DNA from: Lysinibacillus pinottii
Lineage (GTDB): Bacteria > Bacillota > Bacilli > Bacillales_A > Planococcaceae
Length of the DNA: 64,000 nt
Reading direction: 5' to 3'
Assembly: GCF_024753545.1 (NCBI RefSeq)
Contig: NZ_JANTOO010000004.1
Location: forward strand, 112,608-176,607
Shown here: one piece after another, positions 27,110-36,367 of the stretch
Layout: each line of letters opens with the position of its first letter
Position numbering within the stretch: position 1 is the first letter of the stretch
Translations under genes and position numbers: made by a program
Notes under the pieces: model-generated
Databases searched by the model: none
Seen by the model: only the letters and a program-made list of their open reading frames with translations
Told to the model about the DNA's origin: nothing

Positions 27110-28027
27110 ATGAACAAAAGAAAAAGACAAATTATCACAGCTGCGCGTGCACTTTTTATTGAAAAAGGATTTCTAGATACATCGATTAACGACATCATCC
27201 ATGATGCTAAAATTTCAAAAGGGACATTTTACAATCATTTCTCTTCGAAGAACGAATGCTTAATCGCCATTTTAGATGAAGGACGTGAGGAAGCAAGTAA
27301 TCGTAGACATGAACTTATTTACGGAAAGGATCCTACAGATTTAGAAGTGTTAACACAGCAAGTTGCTGTTCTCATGTACGTCAATCGCGAACATAACTTA
27401 ATTCAAATTTTTGAATCAATCTTTCATTCGAGAGATAAAGAACTAAAAAAAATTATTATTAACTACCATCTACAGGAATTAGAATGGTTAGCTAATCGAC
27501 TTGTTCAAGTCTTCGGTGAAGAAATTAGCCCAATAAGCTATGAATGTGCTGTGCAAACGCTTGGAATGATTAACCTCACATTGCGCGCAGTTTTTATAGC
27601 TGATTATGATAAATATATCAATCGAGAAGCCATTGTACGTGTAGCATTGCGCAATATTAGCGTTATTATACCTACTATGCTTGAATCGAAGGAAATTATC
27701 GTTAGCGTTGAAATGATCAATACTATTCAAAATGTAGTCAATTATAAAACCGTTACAAAAGATATGGTCATCGAACAATTACGTGGCTTTGCCAAAGGAT
27801 TAACGAATAATGAAACAGTGGAAGGCTTGGAGTATGCAGAATTTTTATTAGAGGAGCTTCAACGCGAAAATCCAAAGCTTTTTATCATCGAGTCACTTCT
27901 TACACCTTTCCGTAAAGCATTCGTTGGAACAGAACATGTCGCAGAAGCCCGCGATATCGCCAATAGTCTATGGCGCTATGTAAAAATTGAGCGTCCGGCT
28001 GAGCGCTGCAACAAAAATAGACAATAA
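27110..28027 (+). CDS. Long TetR/AcrR regulator of the DHA2 exporter
   Basis: The first 60 residues are a TetR helix-turn-helix (TSINDIIHDAKISKGTFYNH). At 305 residues it is about 100 longer than usual TetR proteins, like B. subtilis YcnC or YerO, with an added helical C-terminal part (about 205-300). ATG follows AAAAAGGTGAGG. It is divergent from the exporter and probably represses it. The ligand is unknown; the extra domain could widen the binding pocket or add a dimer contact. Confidence 0.85.
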   Translation: MNKRKRQIITAARALFIEKGFLDTSINDIIHDAKISKGTFYNHFSSKNECLIAILDEGREEASNRRHELIYGKDPTDLEVLTQQVAVLMYVNREHNLIQIFESIFHSRDKELKKIIINYHLQELEWLANRLVQVFGEEISPISYECAVQTLGMINLTLRAVFIADYDKYINREAIVRVALRNISVIIPTMLESKEIIVSVEMINTIQNVVNYKTVTKDMVIEQLRGFAKGLTNNETVEGLEYAEFLLEELQRENPKLFIIESLLTPFRKAFVGTEHVAEARDIANSLWRYVKIERPAERCNKNRQ

Positions 28028-28030
28028 TAA

Positions 28031-28061
28031 AAGAGGTATCAAAATTTGATACCTCTTTTTT
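28031..28061. terminator. Bidirectional terminator
   Basis: AGAGGTATCAAA and its complement form a near-perfect palindrome with A- and T-runs on either side. It ends the TetR gene and the convergent histidine kinase gene. Confidence 0.88.
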
Positions 28062-29703
28062 AATGACATTGAAATCTTAAAATAAATACTGTACCGTCAC
28101 GATCTGAACGTACACTTATGGTGCCATTGTGGAGGTCAATAAGCTGTTTTGTAATGGCTAGTCCTAAACCTGTTCCTGTTGTATCATCTGTCGTGTTAGT
28201 TCCACGGTAATAACGTTCGAATAGGTTATCGAGCTCTTCCTGAGGAATGCCAGGACCATGATCAGCAATTGTTAGCATCACTTCTTTACCAGTATGTTGC
28301 GCCTCCACCATTACCTTCGTGCCTACAGGTGTATATTTTTTCGCATTGGTTATTAAATTATCCATAATCCGCTTGAGCAAAAGTTCATCTGCCTGCAGCA
28401 TCACATCACCATAAACCCTTACGCTTACCTGTTCATCAGCAAATTGTGTTAACCATGTTGTCAATGGCAGTAATACCTTATCAAGCTGTATGGCCTTATT
28501 TTTTAACTGATACGTATACGTTAAATCTTGTATGAGGGCATCCATATATGTTGCCTTTTCCTGCATAGTTTGTGCAAAAATACGCATCTCATCCTTTGTC
28601 CACTCATAATCCTCCGAGGCAAGCATTGTGGAATAGCCATAAATAGAGCTTAAAGGCGTCTTTAAATCATGCGATAAACCTGTAATCCACTCCTCACGTA
28701 ACTGCTCTGATTGCTTAATTTGCCTTTCATTTGAATCAAGTCGCTCAGATAAATGGTTTAAGGACTCCTCTACAGGCTGAAATAATTTAAATTTCCGTTT
28801 CAATTTCCCACTTTTCTTATGATGGATGTTCTTATCACTAATATCACTGTAATCGAATTGGGTAAGTCGCTCAATTCGCGATATGACATAAACAAGTGGA
28901 CGTACAAATTGTCGTGAAATACTAATAGATAAAAAAATAACGCCCAGCAATAAAATAATATGCCCACCAAAGAAAACGGAAACAAACAATATCATCGCCT
29001 TATTGAAGGGCTCTTCAAATGGTTTATAGGATGGGTTAGGCATACGGACAACAAATGTGGACTTATCCGCTAAGGTTGTACTTTGCTTAAGTTCCTCATG
29101 CTCGAATATGTCATATTTCTCCTCAACCAGTTGGGGCTTCTTTAGCTCTTCATAACGTTTTCCTACAATGTCCGTCCGGTTCCATTCCGTATCATAAATT
29201 TCAACACTAGCTTTATGTTCTTTTAAACGCTGAATTGTGACATCTGAAATCGTCCCTGTAGCTAACCAATTATCAAGAGCCTCATCAAATAATGGCTGAA
29301 CAGGAGAAATAGGTAGAAATAACAAATAATATTTTGGAAGTTCCCATGTGTGCATACCTGGCTGCTTTAATGCAAAAATTTCACTATCAGGCCTTCCACA
29401 TAGTTCACAGCTTTCCCCTGTATAATCTACAATGGTCATCGACTGATCAAATAAGTAAAGTTGACCTGCATTTTCCTCAGCACGCTCTACTAAATAATCG
29501 GCAATTTTAACAGAATCTCCCTTTTCTATAACGGCATCGTCCTCAATTTCAAAGGAGCTCATGACATGAATATTGTCTCCTACACGATCATTAATAAAGA
29601 TCGCAAAAAACACCAAGCTCATAATAAAGCCCGAAATAATTAATAAATAAAATATAATGAAATACGATACAAAACGAAGCGTTAGTTTCCCTGCTGGCTT
29701 CAT
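28060..29703 (-). CDS. Sensor histidine kinase with outer CxxC motif
   Basis: This 547-residue kinase has a membrane helix at about 12-36, an extracellular sensor of about 200 residues, a second helix near 240-262, then HAMP-like linker, HisKA and HATPase domains. The phosphorylated His is in GLSHDLKTPLSSIYGYS near residue 345, the N-box is NLITNAKKY, and the G-boxes are DHGPGIP and GTGLGLAITK. Cys99 and Cys102 in CELC within the sensor could bind metal or form a disulfide. It overlaps the response regulator by four bases (ATGA). Confidence 0.88.
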   Translation of the reverse strand: MKPAGKLTLRFVSYFIIFYLLIISGFIMSLVFFAIFINDRVGDNIHVMSSFEIEDDAVIEKGDSVKIADYLVERAEENAGQLYLFDQSMTIVDYTGESCELCGRPDSEIFALKQPGMHTWELPKYYLLFLPISPVQPLFDEALDNWLATGTISDVTIQRLKEHKASVEIYDTEWNRTDIVGKRYEELKKPQLVEEKYDIFEHEELKQSTTLADKSTFVVRMPNPSYKPFEEPFNKAMILFVSVFFGGHIILLLGVIFLSISISRQFVRPLVYVISRIERLTQFDYSDISDKNIHHKKSGKLKRKFKLFQPVEESLNHLSERLDSNERQIKQSEQLREEWITGLSHDLKTPLSSIYGYSTMLASEDYEWTKDEMRIFAQTMQEKATYMDALIQDLTYTYQLKNKAIQLDKVLLPLTTWLTQFADEQVSVRVYGDVMLQADELLLKRIMDNLITNAKKYTPVGTKVMVEAQHTGKEVMLTIADHGPGIPQEELDNLFERYYRGTNTTDDTTGTGLGLAITKQLIDLHNGTISVRSDRDGTVFILRFQCH

Positions 29704-30401
29704 GAGGAAACATCCCCAACTAGCTTATAGCCAATACCTCTGACTGTTATAATGCAGGTAGGTTTACCAGGATTCTTTTCAATTTTTTCTCGCAGTTTTC
29801 GTATGTGTACCATTACTGTATTATCATCAAACAAACAATCTCCCCATACACGCTCGTAAATTTGTTCCTTAGATAATACTTGCCCCGCATTATCACATAA
29901 GTATTTCAATAAATGAAACAAACGGCCACTAATGATTTCCCTTACCCCATCTACAGTGATTTCTGCTGCATCAATATCGAATGTAAAACGGCTACATGTA
30001 AAAAGATGATTTTCTGTGACTTGCTTTTTCTTCATATAACGTGCTAACTGTACCTTTACCCTTGCAACAAGCTCGAGTGGATTAAATGGTTTTGTAATAT
30101 AATCATCTGCACCATTCATAAAACCACGAAGTTTATCGGCGTCACTGCTTTTAGCTGTTAAATAAAAAATAGGAGCATCGCTTTTTTCCCGAATAAGATT
30201 CGCCACTTCTAACCCACTACCATCCGGCAACATAATATCTAAAAGGTAAAAATCAAATGTTTTAGCATAAATCTCGGATTTTGCTGCTTCTATCGTGTTA
30301 CATAATGTAATACTTGTCATGCCTTCTTTTCTTAAAATGATATCAATCATTTCAGCAATCGCTCGTTCATCCTCTAATACTAATATGGATGCTTTCTGCA
30401 T
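29700..30401 (-). CDS. OmpR-family response regulator
   Basis: The product is a 233-residue regulator with a receiver domain (about 4-115; DE at 11-12, phospho-acceptor Asp in YLLDIMLPDGSG near 55, Lys in ITKPF near 104) and a winged-helix DNA-binding domain (about 130-230, DNTVMVHIRKLREKIE). It is first in its operon with the kinase at 28060. The divergent DUF418 gene begins 104 bases away and shares the promoter region, so it is a candidate target. Confidence 0.9.
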   Translation of the reverse strand: MQKASILVLEDERAIAEMIDIILRKEGMTSITLCNTIEAAKSEIYAKTFDFYLLDIMLPDGSGLEVANLIREKSDAPIFYLTAKSSDADKLRGFMNGADDYITKPFNPLELVARVKVQLARYMKKKQVTENHLFTCSRFTFDIDAAEITVDGVREIISGRLFHLLKYLCDNAGQVLSKEQIYERVWGDCLFDDNTVMVHIRKLREKIEKNPGKPTCIITVRGIGYKLVGDVSS

Positions 30402-30504
30402 ATCCTCACCTACTTTTAAGATTACTTTAAGGTAGTCATTATTTCACCATAAGCTTCCTCAACTATTCTATGTATAAGATAACCAATTAAGGAGATAAAA
30501 CGCA

Positions 30505-31644
30505 ATGACAACTAATCGTGTTACTTTCATTGATACAATGCGTGGGTTTAGTTTATTTGGCATCTTAATGGCGAATTTGCTGATATTCCAGTTTGGAATG
30601 TATGGCAAAGATGAATTAAAAAATCTTTCTACCTTAGATAACGGAGCTTTATATTTTGTAAAGATTGTAATTGAAGGCTCCTTTATGCCCATCTTCACTA
30701 TTTTATTCGGCTTCTCGCTCATTAAATTAATTGAATCCATTCGAAGAAAAAAAAATAAAAGCCGCTGGTCAGTTTTACGTCGGGCTACTGGTTTAATTGC
30801 CCTCGGTTTACTACATTCCATTTTATTATGGGAAGGCGATATTCTTTTTTCCTATGGCTGTATGACTTTATTTTTAATTCCCTTTATTAATCGTAAACCT
30901 AAAACTTTATTTATATGGGCAGGTATTCTGTTTGTCCTGACGACGGCTTTAACATACGGTTCTATGGAGGCAACTAAGAAGGAACAAAAGGAATTAGATA
31001 CTTACATTGAACAAGCAAATGATGTCTATGCTAATGGAAGCTACTTAGAAATTTTTGATTTCCGAGCAAATGCAGAAGTACCTGGAATGGAGGACCCTTC
31101 CTTCATCTTTATTATATTAATTTTTGCACCCATGTTTTATGCTCCCCTATTCCTCTTCGGTATGGCACTCGCTAAAAAGCAAGCCTTTGTGAAAATGGAC
31201 GAGGAAGTAAAGTGGTATAAGCTAGGTGCACTCCTAGTTCCTATAGGTCTCGCATGTAAAAGTATAAGTTTTATAGAAAGTAATTTTTCTTCTATCTTAC
31301 TAATGGGTGGATCTCAGCTATTAGCACTCGGCTATGTCAGCCTTGCAGCTTTACTCTATAAAACACGCCCTGTGCAGCTTCTCGCCCCTGCATTTGAGAG
31401 CGTAGGCAAATTATCTTTAACCAATTATTTACTACAAACTATTATTTGTACAACTGTTTTTTACGGTTATGGTCTCGGATTATACGGCAAGCTAGGTATC
31501 TTTGGTGGTATCTTATTCGGTATCGTTGTTTACAGTCTACAATGTGTCTTCAGCCTTGCCTATTTAAAGAAATTTAAACGCGGCCCATTTGAAACAGTCT
31601 TACGTGTATGGACGAATTGGTCGTGGACTGGTCAGGTGAAGTAA
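30505..31644 (+). CDS. DUF418 family membrane protein
   Basis: This 379-residue protein has about eight to ten hydrophobic segments and the N-terminal signature IDTMRGFSLFGILMANL. The C-terminal DUF418 part (about 220-375) includes GKLSLTNYLLQTIICTTVFY. The family (YeiB-like) resembles membrane acyltransferases but has no settled function. ATG follows AGGAGATAAAACGCA. The two-component system encoded divergently may control it. Confidence 0.8.
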   Translation: MTTNRVTFIDTMRGFSLFGILMANLLIFQFGMYGKDELKNLSTLDNGALYFVKIVIEGSFMPIFTILFGFSLIKLIESIRRKKNKSRWSVLRRATGLIALGLLHSILLWEGDILFSYGCMTLFLIPFINRKPKTLFIWAGILFVLTTALTYGSMEATKKEQKELDTYIEQANDVYANGSYLEIFDFRANAEVPGMEDPSFIFIILIFAPMFYAPLFLFGMALAKKQAFVKMDEEVKWYKLGALLVPIGLACKSISFIESNFSSILLMGGSQLLALGYVSLAALLYKTRPVQLLAPAFESVGKLSLTNYLLQTIICTTVFYGYGLGLYGKLGIFGGILFGIVVYSLQCVFSLAYLKKFKRGPFETVLRVWTNWSWTGQVK

Positions 31645-31684
31645 GACACCTACAAACTACTATAGAAGAAAGGAATTATTTCAT

Positions 31685-31786
31685 ATGAATAGTGACTCTA
31701 AAGAAGACTTTACAGACTCGTGGTGGTTTTTAGGTATTTGTGCGGCTGTAGCAGTAATTTTAACACTATTGCATTTTAATCGATAA
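31685..31786 (+). CDS. Small membrane protein, 33 residues
   Basis: An ATG at 31685 follows AAAGGAATT at suitable spacing. The translation has a charged head (MNSDSKEDFTDS) and one membrane helix (WWFLGICAAVAVILTLLHF) with a short basic end. It may be cotranscribed with the DUF418 gene 40 bases upstream. I do not recognise a family. Small single-helix proteins of this type often bind a larger membrane partner, here possibly DUF418. Confidence 0.55.
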   Translation: MNSDSKEDFTDSWWFLGICAAVAVILTLLHFNR

Positions 31787-31855
31787 TATCACATTCGTTT
31801 TCCTTGCCCCCTACTGTATACTATTACTACAACTATACAGCTAGGGGGCATTTTC

Positions 31856-32410
31856 TTGTTAACGCGTATCATGATTACAGGCTATAAACCACATGAACTT
31901 GGTATTTTTAATGATAAACATCCTCGGATTGGCATCATTAAAAAGGCATTGGAAAACCGTCTACGTCTTCTACTTGATGAAGGGCTCGAATGGGTTATTA
32001 TAAGCGGCCAACAAGGTGTAGAATCTTGGAGTGCTGAAGTTGTATGGACGCTAAAAAAAGAATTTCCTCATTTAAAATATGCAGTTATCACACCCTTTTT
32101 AGAACAAGAGAAAAATTGGCAGGACCCTAAAAAGGAAAAATACCAAACCATAATTGCCCGAGCAGATTTCGTTACAAGCATTACAAAAAAACCGTACGAA
32201 GCTCCTTGGCAATTTATTGAGAAGGATAAATTTATAATTCAAAATACAGATGGACTATTATTAATTTATGATGAAGAGAATGAAGGCTCTCCAAAATATA
32301 TCAAACGTCTGGCAGAAAAATTTATGGAGTCACATGACTATTCACTTTTAACAATCAATGCCTATGATTTACAGATGATAGCGGAGGAAATACAGCAACA
32401 AGATTGGTAG
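31856..32410 (+). CDS. ypsA: YpsA, SLOG superfamily protein
   Basis: The product is a 184-residue cytoplasmic protein of the DUF1273/YpsA family, a Rossmann-like SLOG fold thought to bind nucleotides or ADP-ribose-like ligands. The N-terminal ITGYKPHELGIF and WVIISGQQGVESWSAEV near residue 55 are the conserved glycine-containing loops. YpsA affects cell division in B. subtilis and Staphylococcus. Its start is TTG at 31856 behind AGGGGG. The expected gpsB neighbour is not seen here. Confidence 0.88.
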   Translation: MLTRIMITGYKPHELGIFNDKHPRIGIIKKALENRLRLLLDEGLEWVIISGQQGVESWSAEVVWTLKKEFPHLKYAVITPFLEQEKNWQDPKKEKYQTIIARADFVTSITKKPYEAPWQFIEKDKFIIQNTDGLLLIYDEENEGSPKYIKRLAEKFMESHDYSLLTINAYDLQMIAEEIQQQDW

Positions 32411-32511
32411 AAAATAATTGATATAATTTTCCGACAATTATATACTAGTATTATGAAATAGGTTGTCTGTAGCCAGCTTTTTTACCACCATTCGAAAGGA
32501 GCTGTCATCAT

Positions 32512-32826
32512 TTGAAGAAACAAATCGAAGTAATTTTTGAAGCTTCTCCTATAAATATTGCTCATGATACGTATCGCAGAGAGTGTAGCTATACACGTGG
32601 CATTCATATTGAAGAACAAGAATTTCTAGCCATTTTAAGTACCATGAGTAGGGATTCCCGCTTATATTTTGATTTTCATAACCCACGTAAAGAGATTAAA
32701 AAAGGAACATATTTAAATGGACACTCCGGTTTAGCCTACAATATTTTTGAGTATTATAAAAAACACTTTAATATTGAGATTATTGATATAATTAATGGTA
32801 AAGATTTTTATGTAAAAATCATATAA
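32512..32826 (+). CDS. Conserved-looking protein of unknown function
   Basis: The 104-residue product starts at TTG 32512 behind a good GAAAGGAG site. It is rich in Tyr, Phe and charged residues, has no signal peptide or membrane helix, and ends in a beta-like IEIIDIINGKDFYVKII. I do not recognise a family. It lies 100 bases after ypsA in the same direction and may be read with it. It is not part of the tcyP transcript, which converges. Confidence 0.6.
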   Translation: MKKQIEVIFEASPINIAHDTYRRECSYTRGIHIEEQEFLAILSTMSRDSRLYFDFHNPRKEIKKGTYLNGHSGLAYNIFEYYKKHFNIEIIDIINGKDFYVKII

Positions 32827-32866
32827 AATAACCCCCTTTAAAGTTTCACCTTTAAAGGGGGTTATT
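32825..32866. terminator. Terminator between convergent genes
   Basis: AACCCCCTTTAAAG and CTTTAAAGGGGGTT form a strong 14-pair stem. A T-rich tract follows best on the minus strand, ending tcyP, and the hairpin also lies after the 104-residue gene. Confidence 0.85.
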
Positions 32867-32871
32867 CGATG

Positions 32872-34266
32872 TTATAGGTCGGATACTTGCGCGCCTAACT
32901 CTTTATTATTATACATTTCTGTATCCAATTCTTTCGTAATACGTGCTGTTGTAACACCAGCTGTCATTGAACCACTTACATTTAAAGCTGTACGTCCCAT
33001 ATCAATTAAAGGCTCAACTGAGATTAATACACCTGCAAGGGCAACCGGTAAATCAAGGGCTGATAATACAAGGATTGCTGCAAAGGTTGCACCACCACCA
33101 ACACCTGCTACACCAAATGAGCTAACTGCTACTATTGCAATAACTGTAATAATGAACACAGGATCAAGAGGATTAATGCCTACTGTAGGTGCGATCATAA
33201 TCGCTAGCATGGCAGGATATACACCAGCACAGCCATTTTGACCAATTGATAAACCAAATGAACCTGAGAAGTTGGCGATACCCTCAGATACCCCTAGACG
33301 ACCTGTTTGCGTTTTAATATTCATCGGTAAAGTACCAGCACTTGAACGTGAGGTAAAGGCGAATAATAATGTTTCCGCAGACTTTTTCATATACGTAATT
33401 GGATTTAATCCGCTTAATGTCAAGATTAATAAGTGTACTAAGAATACAATTATTAAAGCTGCATAAGAGGCAATTACAAACTTACCTAAATTATAGATGG
33501 CACCGAAATCAGATGTTGCTACAGTACGAGCCATAATAGCTAAAATTCCGTACGGTGTTAAACGTAAAATAATTGTTACAACACCCATAACAAGGGCATA
33601 AATAGCATCTAGCCCTTTTTTAATTGTTGCTGCTGTCCCTTCATCTTTACGTGCTACACGTAAATAAGCAAAGCCAAGGAATGCTGAGAAAATTACGACA
33701 GCAATTGTTGAAGTTGAACGAGCTCCTGTTAAATCAAGGAATGGATTGGCTGGGAATAACTCAACAATTTGTGTTGGTAAATCTGGTGCTGCTAAACCAG
33801 TCGTTTTTTCCTCTAGGTATTGGCCACGTGCTGTCTCCGCTTCACCTTGTAAAATGTGTGTTGCATCTAAATCAAATACTGTTGCAGAAAGAATACCTAC
33901 TGCTGCCGAGACAGCTGTCGTACCAATTAAAATAGCTAAAATAAGAGCAGCCATTTTCCCAAAATTTTTGCCAATTTTCATTTTTGTAAAGGCAATGAGA
34001 ATTGATATAAATACTAATGGCATGGCTACCATTTGTAACAATTTAACATACCCAGTACCTATAATATTGTACCAAGATGTTGTTTTGGCTAAAACTTCAG
34101 AATCAATACCGTAAATAAAATGAAGTCCAAGACCAAGTAAAATCCCTAAACCTAGACCTGCAAAAACACGATTCGAAAACTTCACGTGTTTTTTATTCAT
34201 GACATATAAAATTCCAACGAACACAAGCAAAACTGCGACGTTAAGAATGATTTGTAAATTCGACAA
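32872..34266 (-). CDS. tcyP: L-cystine transporter TcyP
   Basis: This 464-residue sodium/dicarboxylate-symporter-family protein matches TcyP, the main cystine importer of Bacillus. It has eight or more membrane helices, with FTSRSSAGTLPMNIKTQ near residue 303 as the serine-rich re-entrant loop and GVAGVGGGATFAAILVLSALDLP near the second loop. The start is TTG at 34266 behind AGGAGG. A consensus-like promoter lies close upstream. CymR control is expected from B. subtilis, but I could not confirm a site. Confidence 0.92.
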   Translation of the reverse strand: MSNLQIILNVAVLLVFVGILYVMNKKHVKFSNRVFAGLGLGILLGLGLHFIYGIDSEVLAKTTSWYNIIGTGYVKLLQMVAMPLVFISILIAFTKMKIGKNFGKMAALILAILIGTTAVSAAVGILSATVFDLDATHILQGEAETARGQYLEEKTTGLAAPDLPTQIVELFPANPFLDLTGARSTSTIAVVIFSAFLGFAYLRVARKDEGTAATIKKGLDAIYALVMGVVTIILRLTPYGILAIMARTVATSDFGAIYNLGKFVIASYAALIIVFLVHLLILTLSGLNPITYMKKSAETLLFAFTSRSSAGTLPMNIKTQTGRLGVSEGIANFSGSFGLSIGQNGCAGVYPAMLAIMIAPTVGINPLDPVFIITVIAIVAVSSFGVAGVGGGATFAAILVLSALDLPVALAGVLISVEPLIDMGRTALNVSGSMTAGVTTARITKELDTEMYNNKELGAQVSDL

Positions 34267-34305
34267 TGGAATGCCTCCTAAGGTGTTTTATAATAATGTA
34301 ATCGA

Positions 34306-34334
34306 ATTATATACCTATAATCCCTATAATTCAA
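34306..34334 (-). promoter_or_regulatory. tcyP: Sigma-A promoter of tcyP
   Basis: On the minus strand TTGAAT (34334-34329) and TATAAT (34311-34306) are 17 bases apart, with a short leader to the TTG start. A repeated ATTATAGG pattern overlaps the spacer and could be a repressor site. Confidence 0.75.
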
Positions 34335-34542
34335 GTATGTTTTATTAAGATTAATAATTTCATACAATAAAAACGATTTGTCATGATTTATTATGCCCTC
34401 GAAACGTAAAACGATTATTTTAGTGAAACTTCTTTAAAATATTTTAGTCTCCCATGCTTCAATTGGTGACAACATTATCACTTTAATGGGTTCAATCCCT
34501 GTGATTACAAAATTAATACTAAATACCCCTCTAAACATTAAC

Positions 34543-34577
34543 AAAAACCTACATCGTTTAATGAACGAAGTAGGTTT
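34543..34577 (-). terminator. Terminator of the EAL/GGDEF pair
   Basis: On the minus strand AAACCTACTTCGTT and ACGATGTAGGTTT pair and are followed by TTTTGTT. The 5' arm includes the last codons and the stop codon of the GGDEF gene. Confidence 0.78.
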
Positions 34578-35508
34578 CTTGTTTATTAATCAAATAACAG
34601 CTTCCAGTAATTTTTTTACACTGTTTTTTCACGCGCGTCACTGTATTAGATAATTGTTCTACGGAGTCAAAATATTGAAATTCATTCGTAATAACTGCAA
34701 CGGATAAGGTAGTACATGTTAATGGCTCCAGTTTCCCAATTCTATTGGCTACCTGCACATATTCGAGATCCTCTAATTCATAAAAACTCGAAATATTTGC
34801 ATCAAACTCATCAATAATTTTCTGGCAAATCGAGGCTGCCTCATAATGGGGCAAAATCGCTACAAAGTCATCGCCACCAATATGCCCTAAAAAATCGTCT
34901 ACCTCACATATATGTCTCTTAAGAATATCTGTTAAATATAGTAGGATTTTATCGCCTCTATTAAAGCCATATGTGTCATTATAGGATTTAAAATGATCTA
35001 AATCGAAATATATTAAACTATATTGTGAAAGTTTTAAGGCTTCCTCAAGCTTTTCATTGATTAATTTATTACCCGGTAAACTACTTAGTGGATTCAAAAA
35101 GCTAGCAATGGCCACCTGAGTGTCAACGAGCTTTAACAGAAGCTCCCTTATACTAACCATTCCATCATATAGGTCATTTTTAGTGACAATTACATCATCA
35201 TATAAATCCTCTGGGGGTCTAGACATCGCTTGAGTACTAACCTCAGTAATCGGTATATTCCGATCTACAATTAAAGGATTCTTTTTAATAATTAATTGAT
35301 TTTGCCGTCCCATAAATAAATGATAGCCATATTGAGTGCCTATTTTTTGATAGAAATGCGTACGTGTAATCTGCCCAATAGGTTTTTTATCACGAACTAC
35401 AACCACACTCCGTAATGATGGGTTACTCGTAAAAAGCACATCTACTTCTTTATTTTTCACAAATTCATCAATACATGGAACCTTTTCAATGACTTCCCCA
35501 ATCTTCAT
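34558..35508 (-). CDS. CBS-GGDEF diguanylate cyclase-like protein
   Basis: The first 135 residues resemble a CBS pair (SVVVVRDKKPIGQITRTHFY near 35-54), and the rest is a GGDEF domain. The active-site loop is HIGGDDFVAIL, an acceptable GGDDF variant, with YFDLDHFKSYNDTYGFNRGD before it. The inhibitory I-site RxxD is missing (EVDD instead), so product inhibition is probably absent. ATG at 35508 has AAGGGTGG before it, inside the EAL gene; the two overlap by 23 bases in different frames. It probably makes c-di-GMP in response to a CBS ligand such as a nucleotide. Confidence 0.85.
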   Translation of the reverse strand: MKIGEVIEKVPCIDEFVKNKEVDVLFTSNPSLRSVVVVRDKKPIGQITRTHFYQKIGTQYGYHLFMGRQNQLIIKKNPLIVDRNIPITEVSTQAMSRPPEDLYDDVIVTKNDLYDGMVSIRELLLKLVDTQVAIASFLNPLSSLPGNKLINEKLEEALKLSQYSLIYFDLDHFKSYNDTYGFNRGDKILLYLTDILKRHICEVDDFLGHIGGDDFVAILPHYEAASICQKIIDEFDANISSFYELEDLEYVQVANRIGKLEPLTCTTLSVAVITNEFQYFDSVEQLSNTVTRVKKQCKKITGSCYLINKQETYFVH

Positions 35509-36367
35509 GGTCACCCACCCTTATTTTCCCCAAATGCATTTCCTTTGCGGGCTTTCCTATCGCATACCCTTGCGCATAGTGAATACCGATACGATGTAGA
35601 TACTCAAGCTCTTCCTGTCTTTCTATTCCCTCAGCAATAATTTTAGTTTTAGCCTGCTCGGCATACTTCATTAGCAATGTAACAAGCTGCTGCTGCTCAC
35701 TAATCTGATCAATACATTGAATTAATGAACGATCTAGTTTAATAAATTCTGGCTTTAAATAAATAAGTGTTTTTAAGCTATTGTAACCCGAGCCAACATC
35801 ATCTACCGCAATACGATAGCCCTGCGATCTATAATGTGATAATACACGTTCAAACTCAACAAAATCTATAACAGCACTACGCTCCGTTAACTCAAAAACT
35901 ACTTGTTGTGGCTTAATGCCGAGTTCCTTTAATAATTGTAGCGTTTCCCCACTATGATATTTTTTATCTAATAATACATTCGGGTGTATATTCAGAAATA
36001 CTAAAAGGTTTTTATCTACCAAATCATTGTGCATACGTTCCTTGAAACGTTGTAAAGAAAGATTTCTACAAAAACACTCAAATAAAAATACACAATCTGT
36101 TTGTCCTACAAATTCATAAAACTGGTCTACACTCGTAAACAATTCAGAGGGTATTGGACGATTTAAAGCTTCAAATCCAATTGTTTGCGCTGTCTGTAAA
36201 TCTACAATAGGCTGAAAGTATGTATGTAAAGAACCTTGTTGAATAATTTGCTTCAATGCTTTTAAACGTTTGATATATAACGTATTTTGTTGATGTTGCC
36301 CATATAAATATTTTAATAAAGAAAAAACATTATTCGTTTTTCTAGTTTGTTCCACAGCTGACTCCAT
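35486..36367 (-). CDS. EAL domain c-di-GMP phosphodiesterase
   Basis: This 293-residue cytoplasmic protein is a complete EAL domain. Catalytic motifs are intact: FEALNRP with the metal-binding Glu, LNIHPN, ELTERSA, AVDDVGSGYNSL, IKLDRSL, AEGIERQEEL and YAQGYAIGKP. It should hydrolyse c-di-GMP to pGpG. The N-terminal 40 residues are helical and have no sensor domain. It is first in an operon with the overlapping CBS-GGDEF gene, so making and breaking c-di-GMP are linked, possibly in one complex. Confidence 0.9.
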   Translation of the reverse strand: MESAVEQTRKTNNVFSLLKYLYGQHQQNTLYIKRLKALKQIIQQGSLHTYFQPIVDLQTAQTIGFEALNRPIPSELFTSVDQFYEFVGQTDCVFLFECFCRNLSLQRFKERMHNDLVDKNLLVFLNIHPNVLLDKKYHSGETLQLLKELGIKPQQVVFELTERSAVIDFVEFERVLSHYRSQGYRIAVDDVGSGYNSLKTLIYLKPEFIKLDRSLIQCIDQISEQQQLVTLLMKYAEQAKTKIIAEGIERQEELEYLHRIGIHYAQGYAIGKPAKEMHLGKIRVGDHEDWGSH

